Of a DNA stretch of 64,000 bases, positions 26,507-34,856 are shown piece by piece. The position numbers were made by a program, and so were the translations under genes. The stretch is from Elizabethkingia occulta (GTDB lineage: Bacteria; Bacteroidota; Bacteroidia; Flavobacteriales; Weeksellaceae), in NCBI RefSeq assembly GCF_002023715.1, contig NZ_MAHX01000015.1, positions 124,001-188,000 on the forward strand. Direction: 5' to 3'. Numbering within the stretch: position 1 is the stretch's first letter; the number at the start of each line of letters is the position of its first letter. Under the pieces are notes generated by a model. That model did no database searches. It was not told the origin of the DNA and saw nothing but the letters and a program-made list of their open reading frames with translations.

Positions 26507-26653
26507 GGTCTCAAAAGAAGCCATGTTGTGCCTGTCGAAACATTTCCAATTACAAAGCACTGATCGTTAAAAAATACTTCGATAGTGCGTCGGACTCATT
26601 ACCGACTTGGCTCAGGATGGCAAAATAAAATACTGATGACCTTTTTTGAGATA
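26507..26653. repeat. Candidate miniature repeat with imperfect terminal inverted repeats
   Basis: The left end, GTCTCAAAAGAAGCCAT (26508-26524), and the inverse of the right end, ATCTCAAAAAAGGTCAT, agree at 13 of 17 positions. The interior is richer in G+C than its surroundings and has TCGAA/TTCGA stretches (CCTGTCGAAACATT, TACTTCGATAGTGCG) typical of intergenic repeats. It fills the gap between convergent genes. I saw no second copy in this window, so repeat status is inferred. Confidence 0.4.
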
Positions 26654-26662
26654 ATCTCTTCA

Positions 26663-29600
26663 TTATATATATAACACTTCTACTTTCCAGACTTTTTCTC
26701 CGGATTTTTCTAATGCCTTTTTATAGATATCGATCTGGGCTTCATATTTTTCACGTTCAGCCCCTGTTTTAAAGTCTATAATAATCCAGCCTTCAGGTGC
26801 TTTTAGCAGACGGTCGGTACGTAACAAACGGGATTCTCCCTTATCGGAAAACAGAATATCCCGTTCATTGATAACTTCATAATGACCATCGAAATACTGT
26901 GGATATGCTTCGAATAATTTATTCAGCCTAATCTGTACAGCTTCAAATTCAGACTGAGTAATAGTACCATCCAATAAATATTGTTTCAGAACATATGGTG
27001 CATCATCTTTCGTAACAACTTTTTCGAGAATCTGGTGCGTGAATATACCCGTTTTTACACTTTCATTTCGTTCCTGATAGCTTTTGGAAGGTGTTGCAAT
27101 TTTTATTTCAGTACTGAAAGTTTCATCTGAAGCTCTTAACGAACCAATGTGAAGATCCTGTCCGGTTTGTTGCTTTGTTTTTTTATGCTGTTTTAGTAAA
27201 TGCTTCTCATCTGTTTCGAAAAAATCGAAACTATCTTCGTCAGTATTCTTTTGCCCTGCAATAAAATCATATATTTCCAGATATCCTGAAGTTTTCCCAG
27301 GTTTTTGAATATAGAAAAACATTTGCTCTACCGCTCTTGTCGTTGCTACATACTGAATACAAAATCTGTCGATTTTATTTTTATAGGTGTTTTCTTCATT
27401 AAAAGATGTCATGCCCTGATCGTATTGTGCAAGATCTTTATTAAAAGAAGTAAGGTTTACTGTTTGTAAAGCCTGCTCTCTGGAATCTGAAATATCATAC
27501 CAGTCATTAAACTGTGTATCCTTATGGCTGTTCCTCATAGGAAGAAAAACCACAGGGAATTCGAGTCCTTTGGATTTATGTATTGTCATCAGATTAATGG
27601 CATCTGTATTTTCTGAAGCCTGAATACTGATAGAATGGCCTTCTTCCTGCCAGTATTGAAGGAAATCTTTTAGTGTGGCTGCCATATTTTGGAAGAAGCC
27701 ATATAAAAGTTCCAGAAAATTGATGAGGTAATCGGTTTCCTTTCCTTTTACCGAAAATTCCTGTAAAATACTTTCAATAAAACTATAGGTATTGAGATTT
27801 GGAATATCGGAAGTAAGCTTCAGTTTGTATTTTTCTTCCACCTTCTCCTGCAGGGACGAGGTATTTTCAGCCAATAGAATATCAGAAAGCTCAGCACTGA
27901 AGTCTTCAATACTTATACGGCCCGATTTATTCAGATAATAAAGGCAAAGAACAAGGTATCTTCTGTTTTTCGGAAACGAATACCATAGCAGATATTGGAT
28001 AACAGCATTAATGGTTGAAGAAAGATCCAGTGTTAATCCTTTTTCTGAAATAGTCCGGATAAATTGTTTTTCATTTTTATAATCTACTTCCAGAGCCGAA
28101 AGCGACTGGGAGAACTTCAGGATATCATTATTACCTCGGCATAATATGGCAATATCCGAAAAGCCAAAACCATTGTCCAGGCATTCCTGAATATCATTTT
28201 TCATTTTTTCGGCTACATCATCAAAGAAAACATCTGCACTATTGTTTTCTACAAGGTTTACTTTTACGCGGCCTGCATTCTCCGAATGTGGTTTCTGCTG
28301 TGCCAGAGTACCAAATATGTCGCGGTAATCTTCCTGTACAAAATCAGAAAGATACTTGTATAGTTTATTGTTAAATTCTACAATGTTATAACTACTTCGG
28401 TAATTATGCTCCAGATTATGAATGTCTGCATATCTGGGAGTCTGTTCCTTTTTATTAATAATGTCCAGCATCAGTTGTGCATCTCCACCCCGGAATCTGT
28501 ATATACTCTGCTTCGGATCGCCTACAAGAGTAAAACTGGTACTTTCTTCGGAAAGGATATGATCCCGAAGAGGAAGAAAATTCTGCCATTGCAGAAATGA
28601 AGTATCCTGGAATTCATCGAAAAAATAATGCTGATATTGCTCACCAACTTTTTCATAGATAAATGCAGAAGGCTCGTTACGAAGCTGTTCGTTGATCAAT
28701 ACATTGAAGCGGGAGAGCATTAACAAGTCGTTCTCGTCTTCAATAAATTTTAACTGATCCTGTATCTCTTTATTTACTTTCAACGGAAGGAGAGCTGTAT
28801 GAATTTTCTTCTTCTTCTCTATTTCCAGATGATTAAGAATAATGTTTTTTCTATTATCCAGCAGGATAGGGAGAATAGCAGCAATTTCATCTGCACGGTT
28901 TTTAGATTTTGCACCGGATAGTTTATTGTAGTTTTCCAGAGCCTTTTCTTCAGAATTGGTAGGAAGGGCAGGGGATTCGGTATTCAGATATTTCTCAAAA
29001 AAAACAGCAATACTGTTTACCTTACCACCGGCAAAGTCTTCTGTTAACAAATCGCGGGACTTTATGAGCTCAACAGACGAAAGAGCTCTTTCTTTAGCAT
29101 CTTTCATCAGTTGCTTTATTTCTTTTCTCAACTTTTCTTTTTCATCAGAATAAGCATCCCAGTCAAAATTCTTATTCTTTCCTAAGGTAAAATAATGAAT
29201 GTCACTATTAAAGTTCTTTGCACTATCGAATAAGGTCTTCTGTAGGTTTTCCCGCTTCTGATTATCCAGATTGTAGTTGACATAATCCATAAATGCTACA
29301 GAAAGCTGTTCGTTATCACCAATTTTATCCAGTGTCTGGTCTACGGCTTCCAGAAGAAAGGGGGCAGCATTAATTTCCAGATTGAAATTCTGAGGCAATC
29401 CCAGTTCGTAGGCAAAAGAGCGAATTAATCTGGTATTGAACTTATCAATAGTACTAATATTAAGTGCTGAATAATGATGTAAGATATAATCCAGTAAATT
29501 TTTCGATCTCTGATGAAGGTCTTCCAGAGTCAGGTGAATGCCTTCAGCTTTTAATTCTTTCTGAATATCGGCCAATGCCTGAATATCCATGTAACGATCC

Positions 29601-29794
29601 GATGTAAAATCCCCAAGCCATGACAGAATCCTTTCCTTCATTTCATTGGCTGCTTTATTGGTAAAAGTAAGCGCCAGAATATTTCGGATAATTTCAGGTC
29701 TGTTATTGCGTAGGCAGATCTTCAGGAGATTTTTAATTAGACTATAAGTCTTCCCGGAGCCTGCAGAGGCATTTATAACGGTGTAAGTGTTCAT
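26663..29794 (-). CDS. UvrD/RecB-family helicase-nuclease (AddA-like)
   Basis: The 1043-residue protein is a superfamily 1A helicase. The Walker A motif NASAGSGKTYSL is at residues 8-19 and the FDEFQDTSFLQWQ (DExx) box is near 395; VGDPKQSIYRFRGGD, MTIHKSKGLEFPVV and the VATTRA box follow. The C-terminus has a RecB/AddA-type nuclease motif: RTDRLLKAPEGWIIIDFKTG with a following QIDIYKKAL. It probably resects double-strand breaks for recombination. The expected AddB/RecC-like partner gene is not adjacent in this window. Confidence 0.9.
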   Translation of the reverse strand: MNTYTVINASAGSGKTYSLIKNLLKICLRNNRPEIIRNILALTFTNKAANEMKERILSWLGDFTSDRYMDIQALADIQKELKAEGIHLTLEDLHQRSKNLLDYILHHYSALNISTIDKFNTRLIRSFAYELGLPQNFNLEINAAPFLLEAVDQTLDKIGDNEQLSVAFMDYVNYNLDNQKRENLQKTLFDSAKNFNSDIHYFTLGKNKNFDWDAYSDEKEKLRKEIKQLMKDAKERALSSVELIKSRDLLTEDFAGGKVNSIAVFFEKYLNTESPALPTNSEEKALENYNKLSGAKSKNRADEIAAILPILLDNRKNIILNHLEIEKKKKIHTALLPLKVNKEIQDQLKFIEDENDLLMLSRFNVLINEQLRNEPSAFIYEKVGEQYQHYFFDEFQDTSFLQWQNFLPLRDHILSEESTSFTLVGDPKQSIYRFRGGDAQLMLDIINKKEQTPRYADIHNLEHNYRSSYNIVEFNNKLYKYLSDFVQEDYRDIFGTLAQQKPHSENAGRVKVNLVENNSADVFFDDVAEKMKNDIQECLDNGFGFSDIAILCRGNNDILKFSQSLSALEVDYKNEKQFIRTISEKGLTLDLSSTINAVIQYLLWYSFPKNRRYLVLCLYYLNKSGRISIEDFSAELSDILLAENTSSLQEKVEEKYKLKLTSDIPNLNTYSFIESILQEFSVKGKETDYLINFLELLYGFFQNMAATLKDFLQYWQEEGHSISIQASENTDAINLMTIHKSKGLEFPVVFLPMRNSHKDTQFNDWYDISDSREQALQTVNLTSFNKDLAQYDQGMTSFNEENTYKNKIDRFCIQYVATTRAVEQMFFYIQKPGKTSGYLEIYDFIAGQKNTDEDSFDFFETDEKHLLKQHKKTKQQTGQDLHIGSLRASDETFSTEIKIATPSKSYQERNESVKTGIFTHQILEKVVTKDDAPYVLKQYLLDGTITQSEFEAVQIRLNKLFEAYPQYFDGHYEVINERDILFSDKGESRLLRTDRLLKAPEGWIIIDFKTGAEREKYEAQIDIYKKALEKSGEKVWKVEVLYI

Positions 29795-29832
29795 TAAAGA
29801 ATTGAGAATTAAGGTTTAAATTTAAAAATAAA

Positions 29833-29863
29833 TTTGCGCTTTCAGAAATTTTATTTACTTTTG
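29833..29863 (+). promoter_or_regulatory. Promoter of rpsU
   Basis: TTTG (29833-29836), a 19-base spacer and TACTTTTG (29856-29863) form a perfect Bacteroidota housekeeping promoter 23 bases before the rpsU start. Confidence 0.85.
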
Positions 29864-29886
29864 CATTCGAAAATGAGATGTAAAAT

Positions 29887-30084
29887 ATGTTAATAATTCC
29901 AGTAAAAGACGGAGAATCTATCGATAGAGCTCTAAAGAAGTACAAAAGAAAATTTGATAAAACAGGTGTTGTAAGAAAGCTAAGAGCTAGACAACAGTTT
30001 GTTAAACCTTCTGTGACTCATAGACAAAAGATTCAAAAAGCAGCTCACAAGCAAAGAGGCGTTAGCCAGGAGGAACAGGCATAA
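29887..30084 (+). CDS. rpsU: 30S ribosomal protein S21
   Basis: The 65-residue basic protein (IIPVKDGESIDRALKKYKRK, then VVRKLRARQQFVKPS) is a small-subunit protein that acts during initiation near the 3' end of 16S rRNA. Length and motifs are typical. It has its own consensus promoter. In Bacteroidota S21 helps sequester the anti-SD of 16S rRNA, in keeping with the scarcity of Shine-Dalgarno sites here. The xer gene follows 79 bases later. Confidence 0.96.
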   Translation: MLIIPVKDGESIDRALKKYKRKFDKTGVVRKLRARQQFVKPSVTHRQKIQKAAHKQRGVSQEEQA

Positions 30085-30163
30085 GCTAATTTTTCCAGGT
30101 TTATTAGATACAATCACTTTCCGAATGTTTATATTTGGAAAGTGATTTTATTTTATAGCTATT

Positions 30164-31054
30164 ATGACACTCATAGATAAGTTTCTCGAATATATAAGAG
30201 TTGAGAAGCGTTACTCGGAAAACACAGTTACGAGTTACAAAAAAGATCTCCATGATTTTATGGCTTTTCTCATGGATACGGAAGGGATGGAAGATACCTT
30301 GCGGGTTGATAAAAAGATTGTACGGAACTTTATTATATCTCTGAACGAAAAAAAGCTTACCAATAGAAGTATAAATCGTAAACTGTCCAGTCTGCGGAGT
30401 TACTATTTGTTTCTGATGAAAGTGGGAGATATTAAAGTATCACCATTGGAAGCCATAGATTCTTTAAAGTTCTATGCCGAAAAACAGATTCCGATGTCTC
30501 AGGAAGAGATGGAGGAGTTACAGCAGGTTTTTACAGAAAAGCAGGATATCCTTACAAAAGCAATTATAGAAACCCTTTATCAGACCGGAATGAGAAAATC
30601 CGAATTATGTACACTGCAATTTCACGATGTGGATTTTAGCAGCCGGATCCTGAAAGTACATGGTAAAGGAAATAAACAAAGACAGATTCCGATGTCTCCG
30701 GATCTGGAAAATATCCTTCAGGAATACCTTGCGGAAAGGAATTCTCTACCTGATTATAATCATCTCTTTTTTGTTAATCACAGAGGGAAGAAACTGACTG
30801 AAAAGTTTGTTTATTCCAAAGTAAACTTCTATCTTAGTTATGTTAGTTCTAAGAAGAAGAAAAGCCCGCATATGCTTCGGCATAGTTTTGCAACACATGT
30901 GTTGGATAATGGTGCAGAGATATTCGCGGTAAAAGAAATCTTAGGTCATGCTAGCCTTGCAAGTACGCAAGTGTACACTAATGCAAGTATTGAACAGTTG
31001 AAAAAAGTGATTAACCAGGCTCATCCAAGAGCCACAAAAAAAGATGAATTATGA
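30164..31054 (+). CDS. xerC: Tyrosine recombinase XerC/XerD type
   Basis: The 296-residue recombinase resolves chromosome dimers at dif. It has an N-terminal SAM-like DNA-binding domain (residues about 3-95) and the catalytic set Arg144 (GMRKSEL), Lys168, His236, Arg239 (HMLRHSFATH), His262 (LGHASLASTQ) and nucleophile Tyr271. It is embedded in a conserved housekeeping cluster, so it is chromosomal rather than an integrase. C versus D cannot be told with certainty. Its stop overlaps the hpf start by 4 bases. Confidence 0.88.
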   Translation: MTLIDKFLEYIRVEKRYSENTVTSYKKDLHDFMAFLMDTEGMEDTLRVDKKIVRNFIISLNEKKLTNRSINRKLSSLRSYYLFLMKVGDIKVSPLEAIDSLKFYAEKQIPMSQEEMEELQQVFTEKQDILTKAIIETLYQTGMRKSELCTLQFHDVDFSSRILKVHGKGNKQRQIPMSPDLENILQEYLAERNSLPDYNHLFFVNHRGKKLTEKFVYSKVNFYLSYVSSKKKKSPHMLRHSFATHVLDNGAEIFAVKEILGHASLASTQVYTNASIEQLKKVINQAHPRATKKDEL

Positions 31055-31341
31055 AAATTACTGTACAATCCTTTGGATTAACCCCTCATGCTCCGTTAGA
31101 AGAACATATTGAGAAAAAAGTAAACAAGCTGGAAACATTCTATGACAAAATACAGTCATGTAAAGTTCTTTTAAAAGTTGAAAATACTGCGGATAAAGAA
31201 AATAAAACTGCCGAGGTTCTTTTGGATATTCCAGGGGAAGATATCGTTGTTAAGAAAACAACAGCAAGTTTTGAGGAAAGTATTGACAGTTGCGTGGATG
31301 CGGCTAAAAAGCTGTTAATCAAGAAAAAAGAAACTGCGTAG
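31051..31341 (+). CDS. hpf: Ribosome hibernation-promoting factor (short HPF/RaiA family)
   Basis: The 96-residue protein binds the small subunit in stationary phase. It has the family fold pattern: ITVQSFGLTPHAPLEEHIEKKVNKLETFYDKI at the N-terminus and a late DIPGEDIVVKKTTASFEESIDSCVDAAKKLLIKKK helix. It lacks the C-terminal dimerisation domain of long HPF. The start codon overlaps the xer stop (ATGA), so translation is coupled. Confidence 0.9.
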   Translation: MKITVQSFGLTPHAPLEEHIEKKVNKLETFYDKIQSCKVLLKVENTADKENKTAEVLLDIPGEDIVVKKTTASFEESIDSCVDAAKKLLIKKKETA

Positions 31342-31371
31342 AAAAAAAAATGAAAAAAAGTTTAAAATAAT

Positions 31372-31403
31372 TTTGAAGATTTCAAAAAAACGTTCTATAT
31401 TTG
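31372..31403 (+). promoter_or_regulatory. Promoter of the tRNA-Thr/tRNA-Tyr unit
   Basis: TTTG (31372-31375), a 20-base spacer and TATATTTG (31396-31403) match the Bacteroidota consensus, 51 bases before tRNA-Thr. Confidence 0.8.
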
Positions 31404-31454
31404 CACTCGCAAAACGGATACAAATATAGATTAGTTGTTCTTTTGAAATCTTTT

Positions 31455-31528
31455 GCCTCCATAGCTCAGTTGGCCAGAGCACGTGATTTGTAATCTCGGG
31501 GTCGTGGGTTCGAATCCCTCTGGAGGCT
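31455..31528 (+). tRNA. tRNA-Thr (anticodon UGU)
   Basis: The 7-bp acceptor stem GCCTCCA/TGGAGGC, D-loop AGCTCAGTTGG, anticodon stem-loop TTTGTAA (anticodon TGT) and GGTTCGAATCC arm are complete. CCA is not encoded. It is the first tRNA of the cluster before tuf. Confidence 0.95.
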
Positions 31529-31550
31529 CAATATATTTAAAAAAAAAACT

Positions 31551-31633
31551 GGGGAGATACCAGAGCGGCCAAATGGGACGGACTGTAACTCCGTTGTCGT
31601 GAGACTTCGCAGGTTCGAATCCTGCTCTCCCCA
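31551..31633 (+). tRNA. tRNA-Tyr (anticodon GUA)
   Basis: The acceptor GGGGAGA/TCTCCCC, anticodon loop CTGTAAC (anticodon GTA) and a long variable arm typical of class II tRNAs give a complete 83-nt gene. CCA is not encoded. Confidence 0.95.
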
Positions 31634-31649
31634 CAATTTTTAAATAAAA

Positions 31650-31680
31650 TTTGCAGTTTTGAATTTTTGTTGTATATTTG
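31650..31680 (+). promoter_or_regulatory. Internal promoter before tRNA-Gly
   Basis: TTTG (31650-31653), a 19-base spacer and TATATTTG (31673-31680) form a perfect consensus inside the tRNA cluster, so tRNA-Gly can be transcribed independently. Confidence 0.8.
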
Positions 31681-31721
31681 CAAACGCTTACCAACAGGCG
31701 TAAATATTCAAAACTTAATAA

Positions 31722-31794
31722 GCGGAAGTAGCTCAGTTGGTAGAGCGTCAGCCTTCCAAGCTGAATGTCGCGGGTTCGACCCCCGTCTTCCGCT
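31722..31794 (+). tRNA. tRNA-Gly (anticodon UCC)
   Basis: The acceptor GCGGAAG/CTTCCGC, anticodon loop CTTCCAA (anticodon TCC) and GGTTCGACCCC arm are complete. CCA is not encoded. Confidence 0.95.
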
Positions 31795-31800
31795 CAAGAA

Positions 31801-31838
31801 AAAAATCACAAACCCTTGCGGAATGTGATTTTTTTTTA
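31801..31838 (+). terminator. Hairpin with T-run between tRNA-Gly and tRNA-Thr
   Basis: A perfect 10-bp stem AAAAATCACA/TGTGATTTTT with a 13-base loop (31811-31823) ends in nine T. It looks like a terminator although another tRNA follows only 4 bases later; it may be a partial terminator. Confidence 0.7.
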
Positions 31839-31841
31839 CCT

Positions 31842-31913
31842 GCCGATATAGCTCAGGGGTAGAGCGCTTCCTTGGTAAGGAAGAGGTCTCGGGTTCAAAT
31901 CCCGATATTGGCT
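31842..31913 (+). tRNA. tRNA-Thr (anticodon GGU)
   Basis: The acceptor GCCGATA/TATTGGC (one G-T pair), anticodon loop TTGGTAA (anticodon GGT) and GGTTCAAATCC arm are complete. It is a second threonine isoacceptor, 39% of a kilobase downstream of the UGU gene. Confidence 0.94.
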
Positions 31914-31931
31914 CAGTGCAAAGATTGGAAG

Positions 31932-31960
31932 TCTTCTCTTAATGAATGGGAGGGTTTTTT
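31932..31960 (+). terminator. Weak terminator after tRNA-Thr(GGU)
   Basis: TCTTCTC (31932-31938) can pair with GGGAGGG (31948-31954) using three G-U pairs and is followed by six T. Confidence 0.45.
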
Positions 31961-32068
31961 GTTAAAGCTCATTTAGTCTTTTTGTTTTTAAGAAGATTTT
32001 TGAAAGTATTTAAAAAACCTTTTGTGTTTTTTAAGGAATAAAATAGATATAAAATTTTTCAAAAAAAA

Positions 32069-32097
32069 TTTTGTTATCTAAAAAATGACTATATTTG
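32069..32097 (+). promoter_or_regulatory. Promoter of tuf
   Basis: TATATTTG (32090-32097) matches the -7 element, 44 bases before tuf. TTTTG (32069-32073) is the nearest -33 candidate, but the spacer is short at 16 bases. Confidence 0.65.
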
Positions 32098-32141
32098 CAC
32101 ACTGAAAAAAATCAATTAGTTAATAATTAAACATTAAGATC

Positions 32142-33329
32142 ATGGCAAAGGAAACGTTTAATCGTAACAAACCACACCTTAACATTGGTACTATTGGTCA
32201 CGTTGACCATGGTAAAACTACTTTGACTGCTGCTATCAGTAAAGTATTATCAGATAAAGGTCTTGCTGAGAAAAAAGACTTCTCTGCAATTGACTCTGCA
32301 CCTGAAGAAAAAGAAAGAGGTATTACTATCAATACTGCACACATCGAGTATGAAACTGAAAACAGACACTATGCTCACGTTGACTGTCCAGGTCACGCCG
32401 ACTATGTAAAAAACATGGTAACTGGTGCTGCTCAAATGGACGGAGCTATCTTAGTATGTGCTGCTACAGATGGTCCTATGCCTCAAACTAGAGAACACAT
32501 CCTACTTTGCCGTCAGGTAAACGTACCTAGAATTGTTGTGTTCATGAACAAAGTTGACATGGTAGATGATCCAGAATTGTTAGAGCTTGTTGAGCTTGAA
32601 CTTAGAGATCTATTATCTACTTACGAATATGATGGTGATAACTCTCCAGTAATTCAAGGTTCTGCTCTTGGTGCTCTTAACGGAGATGCTAAATGGGTAG
32701 CTACTGTAGATGCTCTAATGGAAGCTGTTGATACTTGGATCGAGCAACCGGTAAGAGATTCTGATAAGCCATTCCTTATGCCAATCGAAGACGTATTCTC
32801 TATTACAGGTAGAGGTACTGTTGCAACTGGTAGAATCGAGGCTGGTGTAATCAATACAGGTGATCCTGTTGACATCGTAGGTATGGGTGACGAGAAGTTA
32901 ACTTCTACTATTACAGGTGTTGAGATGTTTAGAAAAATCCTAGACAGAGGTGAAGCTGGTGATAACGTAGGTCTATTGTTGAGAGGTATTGAAAAAACTG
33001 ACATCAAGAGAGGTATGGTTATCGCTAAGAAAGATTCAGTTAAGCCACACAAGAAATTCAAAGCTGAGGTTTATATCCTTTCTAAAGAAGAAGGTGGACG
33101 TCACACTCCATTCCACAACAAATACCGTCCTCAGTTCTATGTAAGAACTACTGACGTTACAGGTGAAATCTTCTTACCAGAAGGTGTAGAAATGGTAATG
33201 CCTGGTGATAACTTAACTATCACTGTAGAATTGTTACAACCAATCGCTCTTAACGACGGACTTAGATTCGCGATCAGAGAAGGTGGTAGAACAGTAGGTG
33301 CTGGTCAGGTTACTGAAATCTTAGACTAA
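32142..33329 (+). CDS. tuf: Elongation factor Tu
   Basis: The 395-residue GTPase delivers aminoacyl-tRNA to the ribosome. G1 (GHVDHGKT, residues 19-26), the RGITIN switch, DCPGH and NKVD (near 137) are intact, followed by domains 2 and 3 ending [11 protein letters not shown]. Codon use is strongly restricted to a few codons per residue, as expected for high expression. It heads the tuf-tRNA-Trp-secE-nusG arrangement. Confidence 0.98.
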   Translation: MAKETFNRNKPHLNIGTIGHVDHGKTTLTAAISKVLSDKGLAEKKDFSAIDSAPEEKERGITINTAHIEYETENRHYAHVDCPGHADYVKNMVTGAAQMDGAILVCAATDGPMPQTREHILLCRQVNVPRIVVFMNKVDMVDDPELLELVELELRDLLSTYEYDGDNSPVIQGSALGALNGDAKWVATVDALMEAVDTWIEQPVRDSDKPFLMPIEDVFSITGRGTVATGRIEAGVINTGDPVDIVGMGDEKLTSTITGVEMFRKILDRGEAGDNVGLLLRGIEKTDIKRGMVIAKKDSVKPHKKFKAEVYILSKEEGGRHTPFHNKYRPQFYVRTTDVTGEIFLPEGVEMVMPGDNLTITVELLQPIALNDGLRFAIREGGRTVGAGQVTEILD

Positions 33330-33345
33330 GATTTAAAATAATATT

Positions 33346-33377
33346 AAAGCTTCCGCAAGGAAACTTGCGGAGCTTTT
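33346..33377 (+). terminator. Hairpin after tuf
   Basis: AAAGCTTCCGCAAG pairs with CTTGCGGAGCTTT around loop GAAA with one bulged base; only four T follow. It may be a partial terminator or processing site before tRNA-Trp. Confidence 0.6.
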
Positions 33378-33382
33378 AATCT

Positions 33383-33453
33383 ACGGGCATCGTCCAATGG
33401 TAGGATACCGGTCTCCAAAACCGTTGATCTGGGTTCGAATCCTAGTGCCCGTG
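33383..33453 (+). tRNA. tRNA-Trp (anticodon CCA)
   Basis: The acceptor ACGGGCA/TGCCCGT, anticodon loop CTCCAAA (anticodon CCA), D-arm CGTCCAATGGTAGGA and GGTTCGAATCC arm are complete. The tuf-trnW-secE position is conserved in many bacteria. Confidence 0.95.
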
Positions 33454-33463
33454 CAAATTAATA

Positions 33464-33670
33464 ATGATGAGTTTAATAAGTTTTCTTAAAGATTCTTTCA
33501 TAGAATTTAAAGATAAAGTAGAATGGCCAAAGTGGCCTCAGTTGCAGTCTTCTACTACGGTAGTTGCGATAGCTACTATTCTGCTTGCTGTTTTTACTTT
33601 CGGGATAGATACGCTTTTTAGTGAAGCTATCAAGAATATTTATACTCTATTAATTGGTGCTTTTAACTAA
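33464..33670 (+). CDS. secE: Preprotein translocase subunit SecE
   Basis: The 68-residue protein (67 from the second ATG at 33467) has the amphipathic DKVEWPKWPQLQSSTTVV region and a single C-terminal membrane helix, as in short SecE proteins. It stabilises SecY in the Sec channel. It lies between tRNA-Trp and nusG, 12 bases from nusG. Confidence 0.94.
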   Translation: MMSLISFLKDSFIEFKDKVEWPKWPQLQSSTTVVAIATILLAVFTFGIDTLFSEAIKNIYTLLIGAFN

Positions 33671-33682
33671 AAATTATTTTCT

Positions 33683-34225
33683 ATGAGCGAATTGAAATGG
33701 TATGTTATAAAAGCTATCAGTGGTCAGGAAAATAAAGTTAAAAACTATATTGAAACTGAAGTTAAAAGACTTAGTCTGGAAAAAGACGTATCGCAGGTAG
33801 TAATACCAATGGAGAAGGTAATCCAGATGAGAAATGGAAAGAAAGTTCCAAAAGAGAGACCTTACTATCCAGGTTATATAATGATTGAGGCAAATCTTGT
33901 TGGGGAGATTCCACACATCATTAAAAACATTCCGGGAGTGATTTCATTCCTGAGTTTAACAAAAGGAGGAGATCCTGTTCCGATGCGTAAAGCTGAAGTG
34001 AACAAAATGTTAGGAAGAATGGATGAGTTGTCCGAGTTTGCACAAGATGCAGGTATCCCTTACACAGTAGGAGAGAATGTAAAAGTAATCGACGGACCTT
34101 TCAACGGATTCAACGGAACAATAGAAAAAATCCACGAAGACAAAAAGAAACTGGAAGTTATGGTTCTTATCTTCGGAAGAAAGACTCCACTAGAACTAAA
34201 CTACATGCAGGTAGAAAAGAACTAA
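33683..34225 (+). CDS. nusG: Transcription termination/antitermination factor NusG
   Basis: The 180-residue protein has the N-terminal NGN domain (KWYVIKAISGQENKV, then RPYYPGYIMIEA) and a C-terminal KOW domain (VGENVKVIDGPFNGFNGTIEKI). It binds RNA polymerase and couples it to Rho or the ribosome. It is followed by a terminator; the usual downstream rplK is 3.5 kb away here. Confidence 0.97.
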   Translation: MSELKWYVIKAISGQENKVKNYIETEVKRLSLEKDVSQVVIPMEKVIQMRNGKKVPKERPYYPGYIMIEANLVGEIPHIIKNIPGVISFLSLTKGGDPVPMRKAEVNKMLGRMDELSEFAQDAGIPYTVGENVKVIDGPFNGFNGTIEKIHEDKKKLEVMVLIFGRKTPLELNYMQVEKN

Positions 34226-34242
34226 GGTTCTTGAAAATATAT

Positions 34243-34272
34243 AAACCGAAAGTTATGCTTTCGGTTTTTTTT
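34243..34272 (+). terminator. Terminator of nusG
   Basis: A perfect 10-bp stem AAACCGAAAG/CTTTCGGTTT (34243-34267) is followed by eight T. Confidence 0.92.
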
Positions 34273-34696
34273 ATGCTTAATTGTGTTGAGGATTCTGTGT
34301 AAATATCAGGAGCAAAAACTCAGCATTAGGCAAGCAGTTTAGCTGATAGGAGGTTGAAATATTTAATCTAAAGTTTTTTGATTTTCATCTGAATGATTTT
34401 CGCTTTCCGAATTAAGATAACGTTCTTCCGGAACGTTCTGGAGGTTCATAATTGTAATCTTTAGAGATAAAGCCTCTAACGGAGCTTATTTATTCAGAAA
34501 GATTGAAAGATGCTCCCCTGAAGCATTATCTGTGTAAAAATAAGTATATTAGAAAGTAAGTATTCCGTAGGAATGCTATCTAACAATAGGAATATTATTT
34601 TTTCCTCTAGATTTGTGCCTGATCCAGGCGGGGCATATAAGTATGAGTTTCTGAGAATCTTATTCAGAGTAAGATCAGGAATGAAACATTAGATAT
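34273..34696. other. Non-coding spacer after nusG
   Basis: I see no convincing gene here on either strand. One clear hairpin is present: AACGTTC (34419-34425) and GAACGTT (34431-34437) around TTCCG. The composition looks like decayed sequence rather than a repeat. It marks the left side of the segment that separates nusG from rplK. Confidence 0.5.
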
Positions 34697-34733
34697 AAAA
34701 AAGACTGTCATCAGAATCCTGAGACAGCCTTTC
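34697..34733 (-). terminator. Terminator downstream of the OmpW-like gene
   Basis: On the minus strand a two-part stem (AAGGCTGTC/GACAGTCTT with inner TCAG/CTGA) is followed by six T. It lies about 125 bases past the OmpW-like stop codon. Confidence 0.8.
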
Positions 34734-34757
34734 TATCAATTGGCCGGTTTTTAACTC

Positions 34758-34826
34758 CTAAAAATGTCCTTGAATTTTTGCTATTACTTGTTTTAAAGCC
34801 GTTGGTAACTGAATAGCATTGGCCAT
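34758..34826 (-). CDS. Possible 22-residue small protein
   Basis: An ATG-to-TAG frame lies between the OmpW-like stop and its terminator, hence on the same likely transcript. It encodes MANAIQLPTALKQVIAKIQ plus three residues, a plausible amphipathic helix. No family is known to me and such a short frame can occur by chance. Confidence 0.25.
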   Translation of the reverse strand: MANAIQLPTALKQVIAKIQGHF

Positions 34827-34856
34827 TGATATTTATAAATAACGAGTTTAGTTTAT

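Noticed and set aside
30164-31054. Tyrosine recombinase as sign of a mobile element
   Set aside because: It is of XerC/D length, lies in a conserved rpsU-hpf-tRNA cluster and is coupled to hpf; no attachment sites or cargo were seen.
31431-31694. 87-codon open frame on the minus strand across two tRNAs
   Set aside because: It is the antisense of tRNA-Thr and tRNA-Tyr; peptides such as GRAGFEPAKS are the classic spurious product of tRNA T-arms.
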